This document shows, in pieces, positions 28,852-36,887 of a stretch of DNA of 64,000 nucleotides. Position numbers and translations under genes: made by a program. A model generated the notes under the pieces. That model was given only the letters and a program-made list of their open reading frames with translations. It did no database searches and was not told the DNA's origin. The DNA is taken from positions 1,738,001 to 1,802,000 of the forward strand of contig NZ_CAKAKL010000002.1 of NCBI RefSeq assembly GCF_916619195.1, given 5' to 3'. Positions within the stretch are counted from its first letter, which is position 1. Each line of letters opens with the position of its first letter. The DNA comes from Inquilinus sp. Marseille-Q2685. Lineage in GTDB: Bacteria; Pseudomonadota; Alphaproteobacteria; DSM-16000; Inquilinaceae.

Positions 28852-29241
28852 AGCGGGACCGCCCGACCTCTCCCGCAAGCGAGACCTTTTCAGAGCTCAG
28901 CCATTCGACTCGACCTATGCCTTTGATCCTCCCCTTCCCCTTGCAGGAGGGGGTTCTCTCGGATCGAGCCGGCCCAGACTGCCGCAGCCGGCATGGACGG
29001 TGAGTTCGGCGCCCTGCCCATTCGCGCGCGGACGCGCGCAGACCCCTCCCCCTGCCCCCTCCCGCAAGGGGAGGGGGAGAATGGAAGGCTGCGGCGGTGT
29101 CGATTTCGCGGGTTGGGTTCGCGGCACGCGAACCAGTTCCCGTTCCCCAGCTGATATGCCCGAGGTCGGGCATCCAGAGATGCGTCGACATTTTCTGGAT
29201 TGCCGGGTCAAGCCCGGCAATGACAGCTGGAGGGATCGCGT
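28852..29241. repeat. 390-bp convergent intergenic region with GC-rich hairpins and a REP
   Basis: No gene is visible. It holds CTCCCCTTCCCCTTGCAGGAG-type hairpins near 28930, a stronger CCCCCTCCC-gcaa-GGGGAGGGGG stem near 29055-29080, and a 57-bp element at 29170-29226 with stem ATTGCCGGG-tcaag-CCCGGCAAT. The last element recurs in the same orientation at 50001-50056 with a few mismatches. The region separates two converging genes, so the hairpins may act as terminators. Confidence 0.75.
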
Positions 29242-29874
29242 CTACCCGGTATCCGGCGGCTTGCGGCGGGCAGGGGCGGCCGAGCGGGGCTTGGGCGGGT
29301 CCGCAGGCGGATCGTCCTCGCCGTCCTGCGGCGGCAGGAAGCCGAGCTCCTCCATCGCCTCGTCCGCCATCTCCAGCCACTGCTCCACCCGCACCGGATA
29401 GCCCCAGCGCCGGCACAGCGCCGCCACCGCCACCTCCGGCCGGCTGGCCTCGATCAGCTCCACCACCTCCGGCCGCTCCAGCCGCTCATGCATCTCGGCT
29501 TCACGGCGGTCGGCCTCCTCGCCGTCCCCGGACACCTCATAGGCCGCCGCCATCATCGCCAGCTGCACCCGCAGCCCGTGCCAGTCCTCCTGCGCCGCCT
29601 CGCGCTGCGCCGCCGCCTTGCGCTTCTCCTCCGCCTGCCGCGACAGCTTGTCCTCCAGCAGCAGGGTCAGCCGCAGCGACCGGGTGACGACGGCGATCCG
29701 CTGGCCATAGTCGACCCCGGGTTGCGGCGCCTCCACCGCTTCGGTGCGGGTGGCCTCGATGATCTCCATATGGACGTCCGCCGCCCGGGCGAGCATGCGC
29801 AGATGTCGGGCCGCCCGCTCCTCCTGAGGAGCGGGCGCGGCCTCCGATGTCCGATCGGTCTGCGTCGCGTCCAT
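29242..29874 (-). CDS. Hypothetical coiled-coil protein
   Basis: 210 residues, highly charged and Ala/Glu/Arg-rich. A long amphipathic helix runs over about residues 20-130 (for example LTLLLEDKLSRQAEEKRKAA), followed by HERLERPEVVELIEASRPE and a Pro/Lys/Arg-rich tail. Cysteine-poor, with no signal peptide or membrane segment. ATG 29874 (MDATQTDRTSE) is preferred to a longer start whose extra residues include a hydrophobic Cys. I do not recognise a family. The adjacent membrane-protein gene ends 33 bp beyond this gene's upstream end, on the same strand. Confidence 0.65.
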   Translation of the reverse strand: MDATQTDRTSEAAPAPQEERAARHLRMLARAADVHMEIIEATRTEAVEAPQPGVDYGQRIAVVTRSLRLTLLLEDKLSRQAEEKRKAAAQREAAQEDWHGLRVQLAMMAAAYEVSGDGEEADRREAEMHERLERPEVVELIEASRPEVAVAALCRRWGYPVRVEQWLEMADEAMEELGFLPPQDGEDDPPADPPKPRSAAPARRKPPDTG

Positions 29875-29907
29875 GGAACATAGCATGAACATACCCAGCC
29901 GATAATA

Positions 29908-30363
29908 CTACTGCGATCGTGGAGGCCGCCAGCGCAGGGCCGAGAGCGTGACCAGACACAGGGCTATGAACGTCAATATCGCGTTGGCGGCGTGGGAGTA
30001 TTCCCATTGCAGCCGCAGCGCCGCCCAGTCGTCCGGCACGGCGGTCCAGTTCGCCGTGGCCTGGTTGGCGGGGTGGGTCCACAGGAAGAACACCGCGAGG
30101 GTGGCGGCGAGGCACAGGGCGCCGGCCAGGGCCAGCCGGAACGGCACCGGCTGCCGCCGCGATCCGACCGCCAGAGCAAGGTCGGCCGCGATTGCCGCGA
30201 CCAGCAGGATGCCGAGCAGAGCCCAGCCGCGATAGATCCCCTGGACCGTGAAATAGGCGGTTTCGTCGAAGCCCAGCTTGTTCGGCATGGCCAGCAGATG
30301 CGCGCCGCCCGGGATCAGCGCCAGGGCGGTCAGCACCACGGCCAGGAACTGCAGCGCCTTCAT
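29908..30363 (-). CDS. Small four-helix membrane protein (DUF1772-like appearance)
   Basis: 151 residues with four hydrophobic stretches: FLAVVLTALALIPGGAHLLA at the start, then GWALLGILLVAAIAADLALA, LALAGALCLAATLAVFFLW and AILTFIALCLVTLSAL. The helix-1 sequence ending GGAHLLAMPNK and the pattern of helices resemble DUF1772-type membrane proteins, but I am not certain of this family. ATG 30363 gives MKALQFLAVV. Function is unknown. Confidence 0.65.
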   Translation of the reverse strand: MKALQFLAVVLTALALIPGGAHLLAMPNKLGFDETAYFTVQGIYRGWALLGILLVAAIAADLALAVGSRRQPVPFRLALAGALCLAATLAVFFLWTHPANQATANWTAVPDDWAALRLQWEYSHAANAILTFIALCLVTLSALRWRPPRSQ

Positions 30364-30428
30364 CGCGAAGCCCCTCGGTTTCCGATGAAGCTAGATGCCG
30401 CTGCCGCCATGGGAACCCCTGTCCCGGC

Positions 30429-31430
30429 TCAGCCCAGCGGGAAGCCCAGCGCCTCCGCCTCCCGCGGCCGCAGCACGCCGTCCGCGACCCGGCCGGAGGC
30501 GGCCTGCCAGTCGTAGACCGCCTTGGCGGTGAAGCCGTTGAACACGCCGGCGGTGAAGCCCCAGTCCGGGATCAGCCCGAGGCCGATGAAGGCGTCCTGC
30601 AGCAGCCGCACTTCGTGGCCGCTCGACCCCGGCATCAGCCGCGCCAGAGCGGAATTCGCGCCACGCTCCGCCACCAAGCGCAGGTGCCGGCCCGTGACCA
30701 GCAGGTCGTCGAAGGCCAGGCCGGTCTCGGCCGGGTCCGGGCCGGCAGCGAGCCCCGCCGCCACGCGGAAGGCGGCGTAGGCGCCGGTCGGGTCGGCCGG
30801 CGGCAGGTGCCGGCCCGGCAGGGTCTGGCAGCCGGCCGAGGAGAACTCGATGCCGTCGCCCGGCCAGCCGGCGGCGTGGATGTTGTCCTCCGGCGCGCAG
30901 ATGTCGAAACGGCCGGTCAGGTCGTAGCCAGCGGCGTCGAGCGAGCGCCACACCGGCACCTCGACGGTGCGGTCGAGCTGGAACGCCCCCTCCTCCGCCG
31001 GGCGGCCGGCGGGCACATGCGGGCCGACGACATAGGGGTGCAGCCCGGGCGCCAGCATGTTGGCGATGCGCCGGTCCGGCGCCTCGGCCTGCCGTTGCAT
31101 GTAGTGCGCGTTCGGGACGGTCGAGCCGGGCCAGGCGGCCAGCCGCCCCGCCGGCCGGTCCCAGACCCCGAGGACGCAGCGCGGCACGTGATGATCCGGG
31201 CGGGCCTCGCGCAGTCGCAGCGCCTCGGACCATCTGCCGGCGGAGTCCGGCTCGGCCGGGGCGCAGCCGCGCAGCCCGAACAGGATCTTCGTGCCGCGGG
31301 GCGGGAAGGGGGACAGGCGGCACAGCGTCTCGAAGGCTCCGGCCCCCGCCGTGAAGAGGGTGTCGGCGAAGGGCGCCCCGAGATGGGCGTAGTTCGGCGA
31401 CCGGTCGTCATCGTGCCAGACGGGCGGCAT
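30429..31430 (-). CDS. Unknown enzyme-like protein with C-terminal peptidoglycan-binding domain
   Basis: 333 residues. About 267-330 (GSSGHEVRLLQDAFIGLGL then FNGFTAKAVYDWQAASG) matches the PG_binding_1 repeat. The first 260 residues are not a family I can name, but H185 (DNIHAAGW) is followed by S198-A-G-C201, reminiscent of the His...(S/T)-x-G-C catalytic signature of L,D-transpeptidases (YkuD fold). No signal peptide is visible. It starts 8 bp after the beta-lactamase-like gene and is third in a LysR-headed operon with a glutamyl hydrolase. That context favours cell-wall or glutamyl-peptide processing (inference). Confidence 0.6.
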   Translation of the reverse strand: MPPVWHDDDRSPNYAHLGAPFADTLFTAGAGAFETLCRLSPFPPRGTKILFGLRGCAPAEPDSAGRWSEALRLREARPDHHVPRCVLGVWDRPAGRLAAWPGSTVPNAHYMQRQAEAPDRRIANMLAPGLHPYVVGPHVPAGRPAEEGAFQLDRTVEVPVWRSLDAAGYDLTGRFDICAPEDNIHAAGWPGDGIEFSSAGCQTLPGRHLPPADPTGAYAAFRVAAGLAAGPDPAETGLAFDDLLVTGRHLRLVAERGANSALARLMPGSSGHEVRLLQDAFIGLGLIPDWGFTAGVFNGFTAKAVYDWQAASGRVADGVLRPREAEALGFPLG

Positions 31431-31438
31431 CCGGATCC

Positions 31439-32329
31439 TCAGGCTTCGAGCAGCATGTGCAGGCGGGCGCCGACCGCCGGCAGGAAGCGCCGGTTCCGGG
31501 CCATGTGCCGGCCGACCGTGGTGACCGCGGCGACGAGGCTGCGGCCGGACGGAGCCTCCCAATAGGCCATGTCGTGCCGGGTCTCCCCGGTCCAGCCGGC
31601 CTTCGACCACAGCCGGACGTCGCGCGGCAGGGCTTCGCCGAGAAAGCCGCGCACCTGGTCCTCATAGCCGGGCGGCAGCCGGTCCGGGTCGCGCTCCGGC
31701 TCGCGGTCGAGCAGCTCCATCATCCGGCCGCAGGCGGCGGGCGAGACCAGCTGCCCGGCGACGATGCCGTGCAGCAGCGCCGCCGCCGCGCGCGGGGCGA
31801 TCAGATTGCCGCCATGGGCCCGAGCCGCCTTCTCGCGGCCATAGGGCGAATCCTCGTAGGTGCTGTGCCACAGCCGGAGGCGATCGAACTCCGGCCAGCC
31901 CCAGCTTTCGAACCAGCGCTGGATCGCCTGGCGCCTGTCCCACCACGCCGCCATCTCCGCCTCCGGCAGCGGTCCCCCCGGCGTGGTGCCGGTCATGCGG
32001 CCGAACAGGTAGGTGGTGGCGTCGTTGCTGGACTGGCGGATCATCGCCGACAGCGCCCGCAGATCCTCCTCGTCCGGCTGCAGCAGCCCCGCCTCGACCC
32101 AGTGCTGGAAGGCAACCAGGTAGAAGCTCTTGCAGGTGCTGGCCGGGTACACCGCGACCTCGTCGCGATGACCGAAGACCGGCCCGTCCGAGTAGCGGTC
32201 GGCGGCGCCGTCGCGCAGCCGGCCGGGATAGAGCCGGACGCTCAGGCCGAAATCCTCGGGGCCGACCTCGCCCTCGAACGCGTCGAGCAGGTCGCGGACC
32301 AGCTGCGGTCCTATGGCGGGCGCGTCCAT
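31439..32329 (-). CDS. Class A beta-lactamase-fold serine hydrolase
   Basis: 296 residues. Active-site S64-T-C-K67 (SxxK), S101-N102-D103 standing for the SDN loop, and K243-A-G-W-T-G in place of KTG are correctly spaced for the class A/penicillin-recognising fold. No export signal is seen, unlike true secreted beta-lactamases, so a cytoplasmic peptidase or esterase is possible. The ATG shares bases with the stop of the preceding PuuD-like gene (TCAT on the plus strand), so translation is coupled. Resistance to beta-lactams should not be assumed. Confidence 0.8.
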   Translation of the reverse strand: MDAPAIGPQLVRDLLDAFEGEVGPEDFGLSVRLYPGRLRDGAADRYSDGPVFGHRDEVAVYPASTCKSFYLVAFQHWVEAGLLQPDEEDLRALSAMIRQSSNDATTYLFGRMTGTTPGGPLPEAEMAAWWDRRQAIQRWFESWGWPEFDRLRLWHSTYEDSPYGREKAARAHGGNLIAPRAAAALLHGIVAGQLVSPAACGRMMELLDREPERDPDRLPPGYEDQVRGFLGEALPRDVRLWSKAGWTGETRHDMAYWEAPSGRSLVAAVTTVGRHMARNRRFLPAVGARLHMLLEA

Positions 32330-33063
32330 CAGCCGGCGCAGGCGGCGACGAAGGCGGCGAGCACGGCGCGGTCGGCCTCGCTGCGCAGGTACTCCGGGTG
32401 CCATTGCACGCCGAGGCAGAAGCGCTGCCCCGGATGCTCCACCGCCTCGACCACCCCGTCGGGGGCGACGCCGGAGACGACGAGGGCCGGCCCCGCCGCC
32501 TTCACCGCCTGGTGGTGCGAGCTGTTGACGCCGAAGCGCGCCGCGCCGGTGATGCGGGCCAGAAGCGTGCCGGGCGCGACCTCGACCTCATGCGCCGCCT
32601 TCCAGCCCGCAGGATCGTGGATCTTGCGCTCCGGGCTGTGGTCGAGCGCGTTGTCGATCTCGGCCGGGATGTGCTGCACCAGCGTGCCGCCCAGCACCAC
32701 CGCCAGCAGCTGTTCGCCGCCGCAGATGCCGAGCACCGGCTTGTTCTGCGCCACCGCGCCCTGCACCAGCGCCCATTCGAACTGCGTGCGCACCGGCTTG
32801 GTCTTCACCGTCTCGTGCACCGAGCCGGCGCCGTAGAGCGAGGGGTCGACGTCGAAGCCGCCGCCGGTGACGACGACGCCGTCGCACAGGCCGAGATAGC
32901 GGTCGACGGCGTCGACCAGATGCGGCAGCGCCAGCGGCACGGCGCCGTATTCCGCCAGCGATCCGCAGTAGTTCTGCCGCAGCGCGTACCAGGGCGAGGA
33001 GGAATAGCCGCCCGCCTCCTCGGCATCCAGGGTCACTCCGATGACGGGTTTCGCGCTGGGCAT
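32329..33063 (-). CDS. Gamma-glutamyl-gamma-aminobutyrate hydrolase family (PuuD-like, class I glutamine amidotransferase fold)
   Basis: 244 residues. LGICGGEQLLAVVLGGTLVQ contains the nucleophile Cys114, and LGVQWHPEYLRS supplies the His and Glu of the triad. GLCDGVVVTGGGFDVDPSLY is the conserved strand of the peptidase C26 family. PuuD-like enzymes split gamma-glutamyl bonds of gamma-Glu-GABA or related isopeptides in the cytosol. ATG 33063 is chosen over a longer frame because MPSAKPVIGV matches the usual start. It is first of three coupled genes, 95 bp downstream of the LysR gene. Confidence 0.88.
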   Translation of the reverse strand: MPSAKPVIGVTLDAEEAGGYSSSPWYALRQNYCGSLAEYGAVPLALPHLVDAVDRYLGLCDGVVVTGGGFDVDPSLYGAGSVHETVKTKPVRTQFEWALVQGAVAQNKPVLGICGGEQLLAVVLGGTLVQHIPAEIDNALDHSPERKIHDPAGWKAAHEVEVAPGTLLARITGAARFGVNSSHHQAVKAAGPALVVSGVAPDGVVEAVEHPGQRFCLGVQWHPEYLRSEADRAVLAAFVAACAG

Positions 33064-33158
33064 GATGGTCCTGCAGGAAGCGGAACGGGTTCCTCCGTGA
33101 TGCCCGGCCCTGCTCGTCCCTGTCAAATTCCGGCCGGTTATGGGATCCGCATCGGCCG

Positions 33159-34067
33159 TTATCGCCTGGCGCTGCGGGTGCGCTGGGTCGGCTTGCCGGT
33201 CAGGTGGTCGAGGAACAGATGCGCCGCCTGCGACAGCGGGTAGTTCTCGTGGTGCAGCGCCGTGATCGGCAGGGTGATCTCCGGCACGATGGCGCGGGCG
33301 GTGACGTCCGGCACCGCCCAGGCCTGGGCCGTGTGCTCGTCGACGATGGCCGAGCCGGCGCCGTAGCGCACCAGCGGCAGCGCCAGATAGTAGGTCTGGA
33401 TCAGGTTCTTCGGGGCGTAGCGGATGCCGGCGCGGTCGAAGGCGTCGGACAGGGTGGCGCCGATCGAGGTGTCGGGGTCGACGCCGATCAGCGTCTCCAC
33501 GTCGATCCGGTCGAGCGTGATCTCCGCCGCCTCGCCGGGCCGGAGCGGCGCGGTCGAGAGGTGCACCAGCCGCGAGGTGCCGATCGCGATCTTGCGCATG
33601 CCCGGCGGCAGCACCGGCTCATAGGCGATGGCGAGGTCGAGGCTGTTGGTGGCGACGAGATCCAGGATCTCGCGGGTGTGGTGGGTGCGCAGGTCGAAGC
33701 TGACGCCCGGGTGGCGGCGGTGGAACGAGGCCATCTGCTCGGTCATGAAGCCGAAGCCGAGGCTGGGCAGGCAGGCGATGCGGACATGGCCCTCGCGGCC
33801 GCGCCGGAGGTTGGCGGCGATGCTGGAGATCCGCTCCAGCCCGGCGAAGGTGCGGTCGATCTCGACCTCGAGCAGCTTGGCCTCGCGGGTCGGCACCAGC
33901 TTGCCCTTCACCCGCTCGAACAGGCGCAGGCCCAGCTGGTCCTCGGCATGGCGCAAGAGCTTGCTGACAGCGGGCTGCGAGACGTTCAGCAGCTCGGCCG
34001 CGCCGGTGATCGACCCGGCCTTCTGCACCGCCTGCAGCGCCTCGATATGCCTCAGCCTGATGGTCAT
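33159..34067 (-). CDS. LysR-family transcriptional regulator
   Basis: 302 residues from ATG 34067. The HTH covers residues 1-60: TIRLRHIEALQAVQKAGSIT, then AAELLNVSQPAVSKLLRHAE as the recognition helix. The effector domain begins with GHVRIACLPSLGFGFMTEQM and includes DLAIAYEPVLPPGM. It is codirectional with and just upstream of the PuuD-like/beta-lactamase-like/PG-binding genes and is probably their regulator (inference). It is divergent from arfB across 82 bp. Confidence 0.9.
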   Translation of the reverse strand: MTIRLRHIEALQAVQKAGSITGAAELLNVSQPAVSKLLRHAEDQLGLRLFERVKGKLVPTREAKLLEVEIDRTFAGLERISSIAANLRRGREGHVRIACLPSLGFGFMTEQMASFHRRHPGVSFDLRTHHTREILDLVATNSLDLAIAYEPVLPPGMRKIAIGTSRLVHLSTAPLRPGEAAEITLDRIDVETLIGVDPDTSIGATLSDAFDRAGIRYAPKNLIQTYYLALPLVRYGAGSAIVDEHTAQAWAVPDVTARAIVPEITLPITALHHENYPLSQAAHLFLDHLTGKPTQRTRSARR

Positions 34068-34149
34068 CGTACCGGAGTCCTCCCGGGGTCCGGCATGGCA
34101 CAGCGGCGGGGGCATGACAAGCACGCCCGGCCGTGCGAGGGTCCCGGCC

Positions 34150-34566
34150 ATGATCCGCATCACCGCCCGCATCGCGCTGGACGAGCGCGACATCGAGGAG
34201 AGCTTCATCCTCGCCTCCGGCCCCGGCGGGCAGAACGTGAACAAGGTCGCGACCGCGGTGCAGCTGCGCTATCCGGTCGACCGCGCCGGGCTGCCGGACG
34301 ACATGCGGGCCCGGCTGGAGGCGCTGGCCGGTCAGCGCCTGACCAAGGACGGCGTGCTGGTCATCACCGCCCGCGAGCATCGCAGCCAGGAGCGCAACCG
34401 GGCCGAGGCGCTGGCCCGGCTGGTCGAGCTGTTCCAGCGCGCCGCCGTCGCCCCCAAGAAGCGCCGGCCGACCCGGGCGACGCTGGGCAGCAAGATCCGG
34501 CGGCTCGACGCCAAGAGCAAGCGGTCAGCGGTGAAGCGGATGCGCGGCAGCCCGGGCGAGGACTGA
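34150..34566 (+). CDS. arfB: Alternative ribosome-rescue peptidyl-tRNA hydrolase ArfB (YaeJ)
   Basis: 138 residues. The release-factor catalytic loop is SGPGGQNVNKVATAV near residue 24, with GGQ presenting the hydrolytic Gln. The C-terminal tail is strongly basic (PKKRRPTRATLGSKIRRLDA and KSKRSAVKRMRG), which in ArfB inserts into the empty mRNA channel of stalled ribosomes. The absence of codon-recognition domains and the short length separate it from RF1/RF2. ATG 34150 is the start that gives the family length. Confidence 0.92.
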   Translation: MIRITARIALDERDIEESFILASGPGGQNVNKVATAVQLRYPVDRAGLPDDMRARLEALAGQRLTKDGVLVITAREHRSQERNRAEALARLVELFQRAAVAPKKRRPTRATLGSKIRRLDAKSKRSAVKRMRGSPGED

Positions 34567-34660
34567 GGAAGAATTCGCTTCAAATTGCCGCCATCTTGCG
34601 CGCTTATGATGATCGTCCCATGCGCCGGGGGGCCGTGGGACACCGGAGGGGAACATCATC

Positions 34661-35590
34661 ATGAGGTTTGGCCTGTCGCATCGCGTGCTCGCGATCGCGC
34701 TGACGCTGGCCCTGGCCGGCACCGCCGCCGCGCAGACGCCGCCCGCGACCACACCTGCCGACCAGGCGGCCGCGATCCAGGCGGAGCAGGATGCCGCGTG
34801 GGATGCGGCCAGGAAGGTGGTCCAGCAGGGGCCTGCCGAGATTCCGCTGATCGACCAGGGCACGCTGGCCCTGCCCGAAGGCTATGCCTTCGTGCCGAAG
34901 CAGGAATCGGCCCGCCTGCTGCGCGCCTGGGGCAACGGCGCCAGCCCGACGCTGATCGGCCTGGTGTTTCCGCTCAGCGACGAGAACTGGTCGGCGTCGA
35001 TCGACTACACCCAGGAAGGCTATATCCGCGACGACGACGCCAAGGACTGGAATGCCGACGAGCTGCTGGCCAGCCTGAAGGACGGCACCGAGGCCGAGAA
35101 CCAGGACCGGATCGCCCGCGGCTTTCCGCCCCTGGCCGTGACCGGCTGGATCGAGGTGCCGCAATACGATGCCGCGACCCATCGCCTGGTCTGGTCCGCC
35201 AAGGTGGTCGAGAAGGACAACCCGCAGGACCAGGGCACGGCCAACTACAAGACCTATGCGCTGGGACGCGAGGGCTATTTCGGCCTGAACCTGGTGACGT
35301 CGACGGCGACGATCGAGGGCGACAAGAAATACGCCCGCGAGCTGCTCGGCGCGATCAGCTACAACCCCGGCAAGCGCTACGCGGACTTCAACGAGAGCAC
35401 CGACCGGGTCGCCGAATACGGGCTGGCGGCACTGGTGGCCGGCGTCGCGGCGAAGAAGCTGGGGCTGATCGCCATCATCGGCGCCTTCGTGCTGAAATTC
35501 GCCAAGGTCTTCGTCATCGGGTTCGGCGTTCTCGGCGTCGCCCTGGCCAAGCTGTTCCGGCGCAAACCGCGCGACGGCGGCGTCGCCTGA
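34661..35590 (+). CDS. DUF2167 family membrane protein
   Basis: 309 residues. Signal peptide (VLAIALTLALAGTAAAQ), a long extracytoplasmic domain with VGLVFPLSDENWSASIDY-like region (ours: LIGLVFPLSDENWSASIDYT), YTQEGYIRDDDAKDWNADEL and GFPPLAVTGWIEVPQYDAAT, all conserved in DUF2167, then two C-terminal hydrophobic stretches (GLIAIIGAFVLKFAKVFVIG and following) and a basic tail. The family has no established biochemical role. The gene is followed after 19 bp by a site-2 protease, and a topological partnership or substrate relation is possible (inference). Confidence 0.85.
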   Translation: MRFGLSHRVLAIALTLALAGTAAAQTPPATTPADQAAAIQAEQDAAWDAARKVVQQGPAEIPLIDQGTLALPEGYAFVPKQESARLLRAWGNGASPTLIGLVFPLSDENWSASIDYTQEGYIRDDDAKDWNADELLASLKDGTEAENQDRIARGFPPLAVTGWIEVPQYDAATHRLVWSAKVVEKDNPQDQGTANYKTYALGREGYFGLNLVTSTATIEGDKKYARELLGAISYNPGKRYADFNESTDRVAEYGLAALVAGVAAKKLGLIAIIGAFVLKFAKVFVIGFGVLGVALAKLFRRKPRDGGVA

Positions 35591-35609
35591 GAGGAGCCCG
35601 GCACCGGTC

Positions 35610-36332
35610 ATGATCAAGGCGCTTCTCCTGCTGGTCGGCGGCCTGAAGTTCGGTCCGCTGGCGGTGACCGGCGGCACGATGCTGCTGTCGCTGGTCACCT
35701 ATGCCTTCGTCTTCGGCTGGGGCTATGCCGCCGGCTTCGTGCTGATGCTGCTGGTGCACGAGATGGGGCACTACATCGCGGCGAAGCGGCGCGGGCTGAA
35801 TGTGGGGGCGCCGACCTTCATCCCCTTCGTCGGCGCCTGGATCCAGCTGAAGCAGCAGCCGATGAATGTCGAGACCGAGGCCTATGTCGCCTTCGCCGGC
35901 CCGTTCCTCGGCACCCTCGGCGCCTTCGCCGCCTATTTCTGGGCGCGGGAGGTGGACAGCCGGCTGCTGCTCGCCGTGGCCTATTCCGGCTTCTTCCTGA
36001 ACCTGATCAACCTCCTGCCCGTCTCGCCGCTGGACGGCGGCCGGATCACGGCGATCCTGTCGCCGCGGGTCTGGCTGCTGGGCGCGCCGATCATGCTGGG
36101 CCTGCTGCTGTACCGGCCCAGCCCGGTGCTGCTGCTGGTGGCGCTGTTCGCGGCGCCGCAGGTGCTGAAGGCCTGGCGCCACGACCCCAACAGCCCGGAG
36201 GCCCAGGCCTACTACAACGCGCCGCTGGACGCCCGGATCGAATACGGCGTGCTGTATCTCGGCCTGACCGCGCTGCTGGCGATCATGACCTACAGCGTGC
36301 ACGGCATGCTGGAGGGCAGCCGCGCCTTCTGA
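35610..36332 (+). CDS. Site-2 protease family (M50) membrane metalloprotease
   Basis: 240 residues and about five to six membrane helices. LLVHEMGHYIAAKRRGLNVG near residue 49 is the HExxH zinc site, and NLLPVSPLDGGRITAIL near 135 is the NPDG-like third-ligand motif (here SPLDGG). No PDZ domain is present, as in minimal M50 members. Such proteases cut transmembrane segments of anti-sigma factors or other membrane proteins. It is encoded 19 bp after the DUF2167 gene. The cynS sigma-54 promoter begins just after its stop. Confidence 0.87.
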   Translation: MIKALLLLVGGLKFGPLAVTGGTMLLSLVTYAFVFGWGYAAGFVLMLLVHEMGHYIAAKRRGLNVGAPTFIPFVGAWIQLKQQPMNVETEAYVAFAGPFLGTLGAFAAYFWAREVDSRLLLAVAYSGFFLNLINLLPVSPLDGGRITAILSPRVWLLGAPIMLGLLLYRPSPVLLLVALFAAPQVLKAWRHDPNSPEAQAYYNAPLDARIEYGVLYLGLTALLAIMTYSVHGMLEGSRAF

Positions 36333-36340
36333 TCCCGCGC

Positions 36341-36356
36341 TGGCACGGCCGTTGCA
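36341..36356 (+). promoter_or_regulatory. Sigma-54 (RpoN) promoter of cynS
   Basis: TGGCACGGCCGTTGCA matches the -24/-12 consensus TGGCACG-N4-TTGC(A/T), with GG at 36342-36343 and GC at 36354-36355 separated by exactly 10 bases. Predicted transcription start is about 36367. An inverted repeat CGATCGGT (36365-36372) / ACCGATCG (36381-36388) follows over the start and leader. RpoN control fits the release of ammonia from cyanate (established link between RpoN/NtrC and nitrogen scavenging; applied here by inference). Confidence 0.75.
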
Positions 36357-36401
36357 TGATCCTGCGATCGGTTCGCAATCACCGATCGGAGAGGACGCCC
36401 C

Positions 36402-36887
36402 ATGAAGCGCGAGGAGCTGACCGAGAAGATCCTGGACATCAAGCGGGAGAAGGGCTGGACCTGGCGCGAGATCGCCGAGACCATCGGCGGCCATTCGCCG
36501 GTGCTGGTCACCGCCGCGCTGCTGGGGCAGATGAAGCTGACCAAGCCGCAGGCAGCGGAAGCCGCGATCCTGTTCGGCCTGACCCCGGCGGAGCAGCGCA
36601 TGCTGAACGAGCCGCCCTATCGCGGCTCGTTCCAGGCGCCGCCGACCGACCCGCTGATCTACCGCTTCTACGAGCTGGTGATGGTCTACGGCACCACCTG
36701 GAAGGAGCTGATCCAGGAGGAGTTCGGCGACGGCATCATGTCGGCGATCGATTTCGACTTCCAGATGGAGCGCCAGCCCGACCCCAACGGCGACCGGGTG
36801 AAGCTGACCATGTCCGGCAAGTTCCTGCCCTACCGCTATTACGGCGCCACCGGCAACGCCCAGACATTCGGGTACAGGGAGGAGTAG
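36402..36887 (+). CDS. cynS: Cyanate hydratase (cyanase)
   Basis: 161 residues, close to the usual 147-156. The N-terminal helical domain starts ELTEKILDIKREKGWTWREI. The catalytic C-terminal domain has PLIYRFYELVMVYGTTWKEL with the active-site Arg and Glu, and GDGIMSAIDFDFQMER with the active-site Ser. The decamer converts cyanate plus bicarbonate to ammonia and carbon dioxide. No cynT carbonic anhydrase or cynABD transporter is adjacent. GGAGAGG lies 8 bp before the ATG, and a sigma-54 promoter is 46 bp upstream of it. Confidence 0.94.
   Translation: MKREELTEKILDIKREKGWTWREIAETIGGHSPVLVTAALLGQMKLTKPQAAEAAILFGLTPAEQRMLNEPPYRGSFQAPPTDPLIYRFYELVMVYGTTWKELIQEEFGDGIMSAIDFDFQMERQPDPNGDRVKLTMSGKFLPYRYYGATGNAQTFGYREE

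Noticed and set aside
31439..32329. Beta-lactam resistance gene.
   Set aside because: The fold residues fit, but no export signal, and operon context with a glutamyl hydrolase favours a peptidase or esterase.
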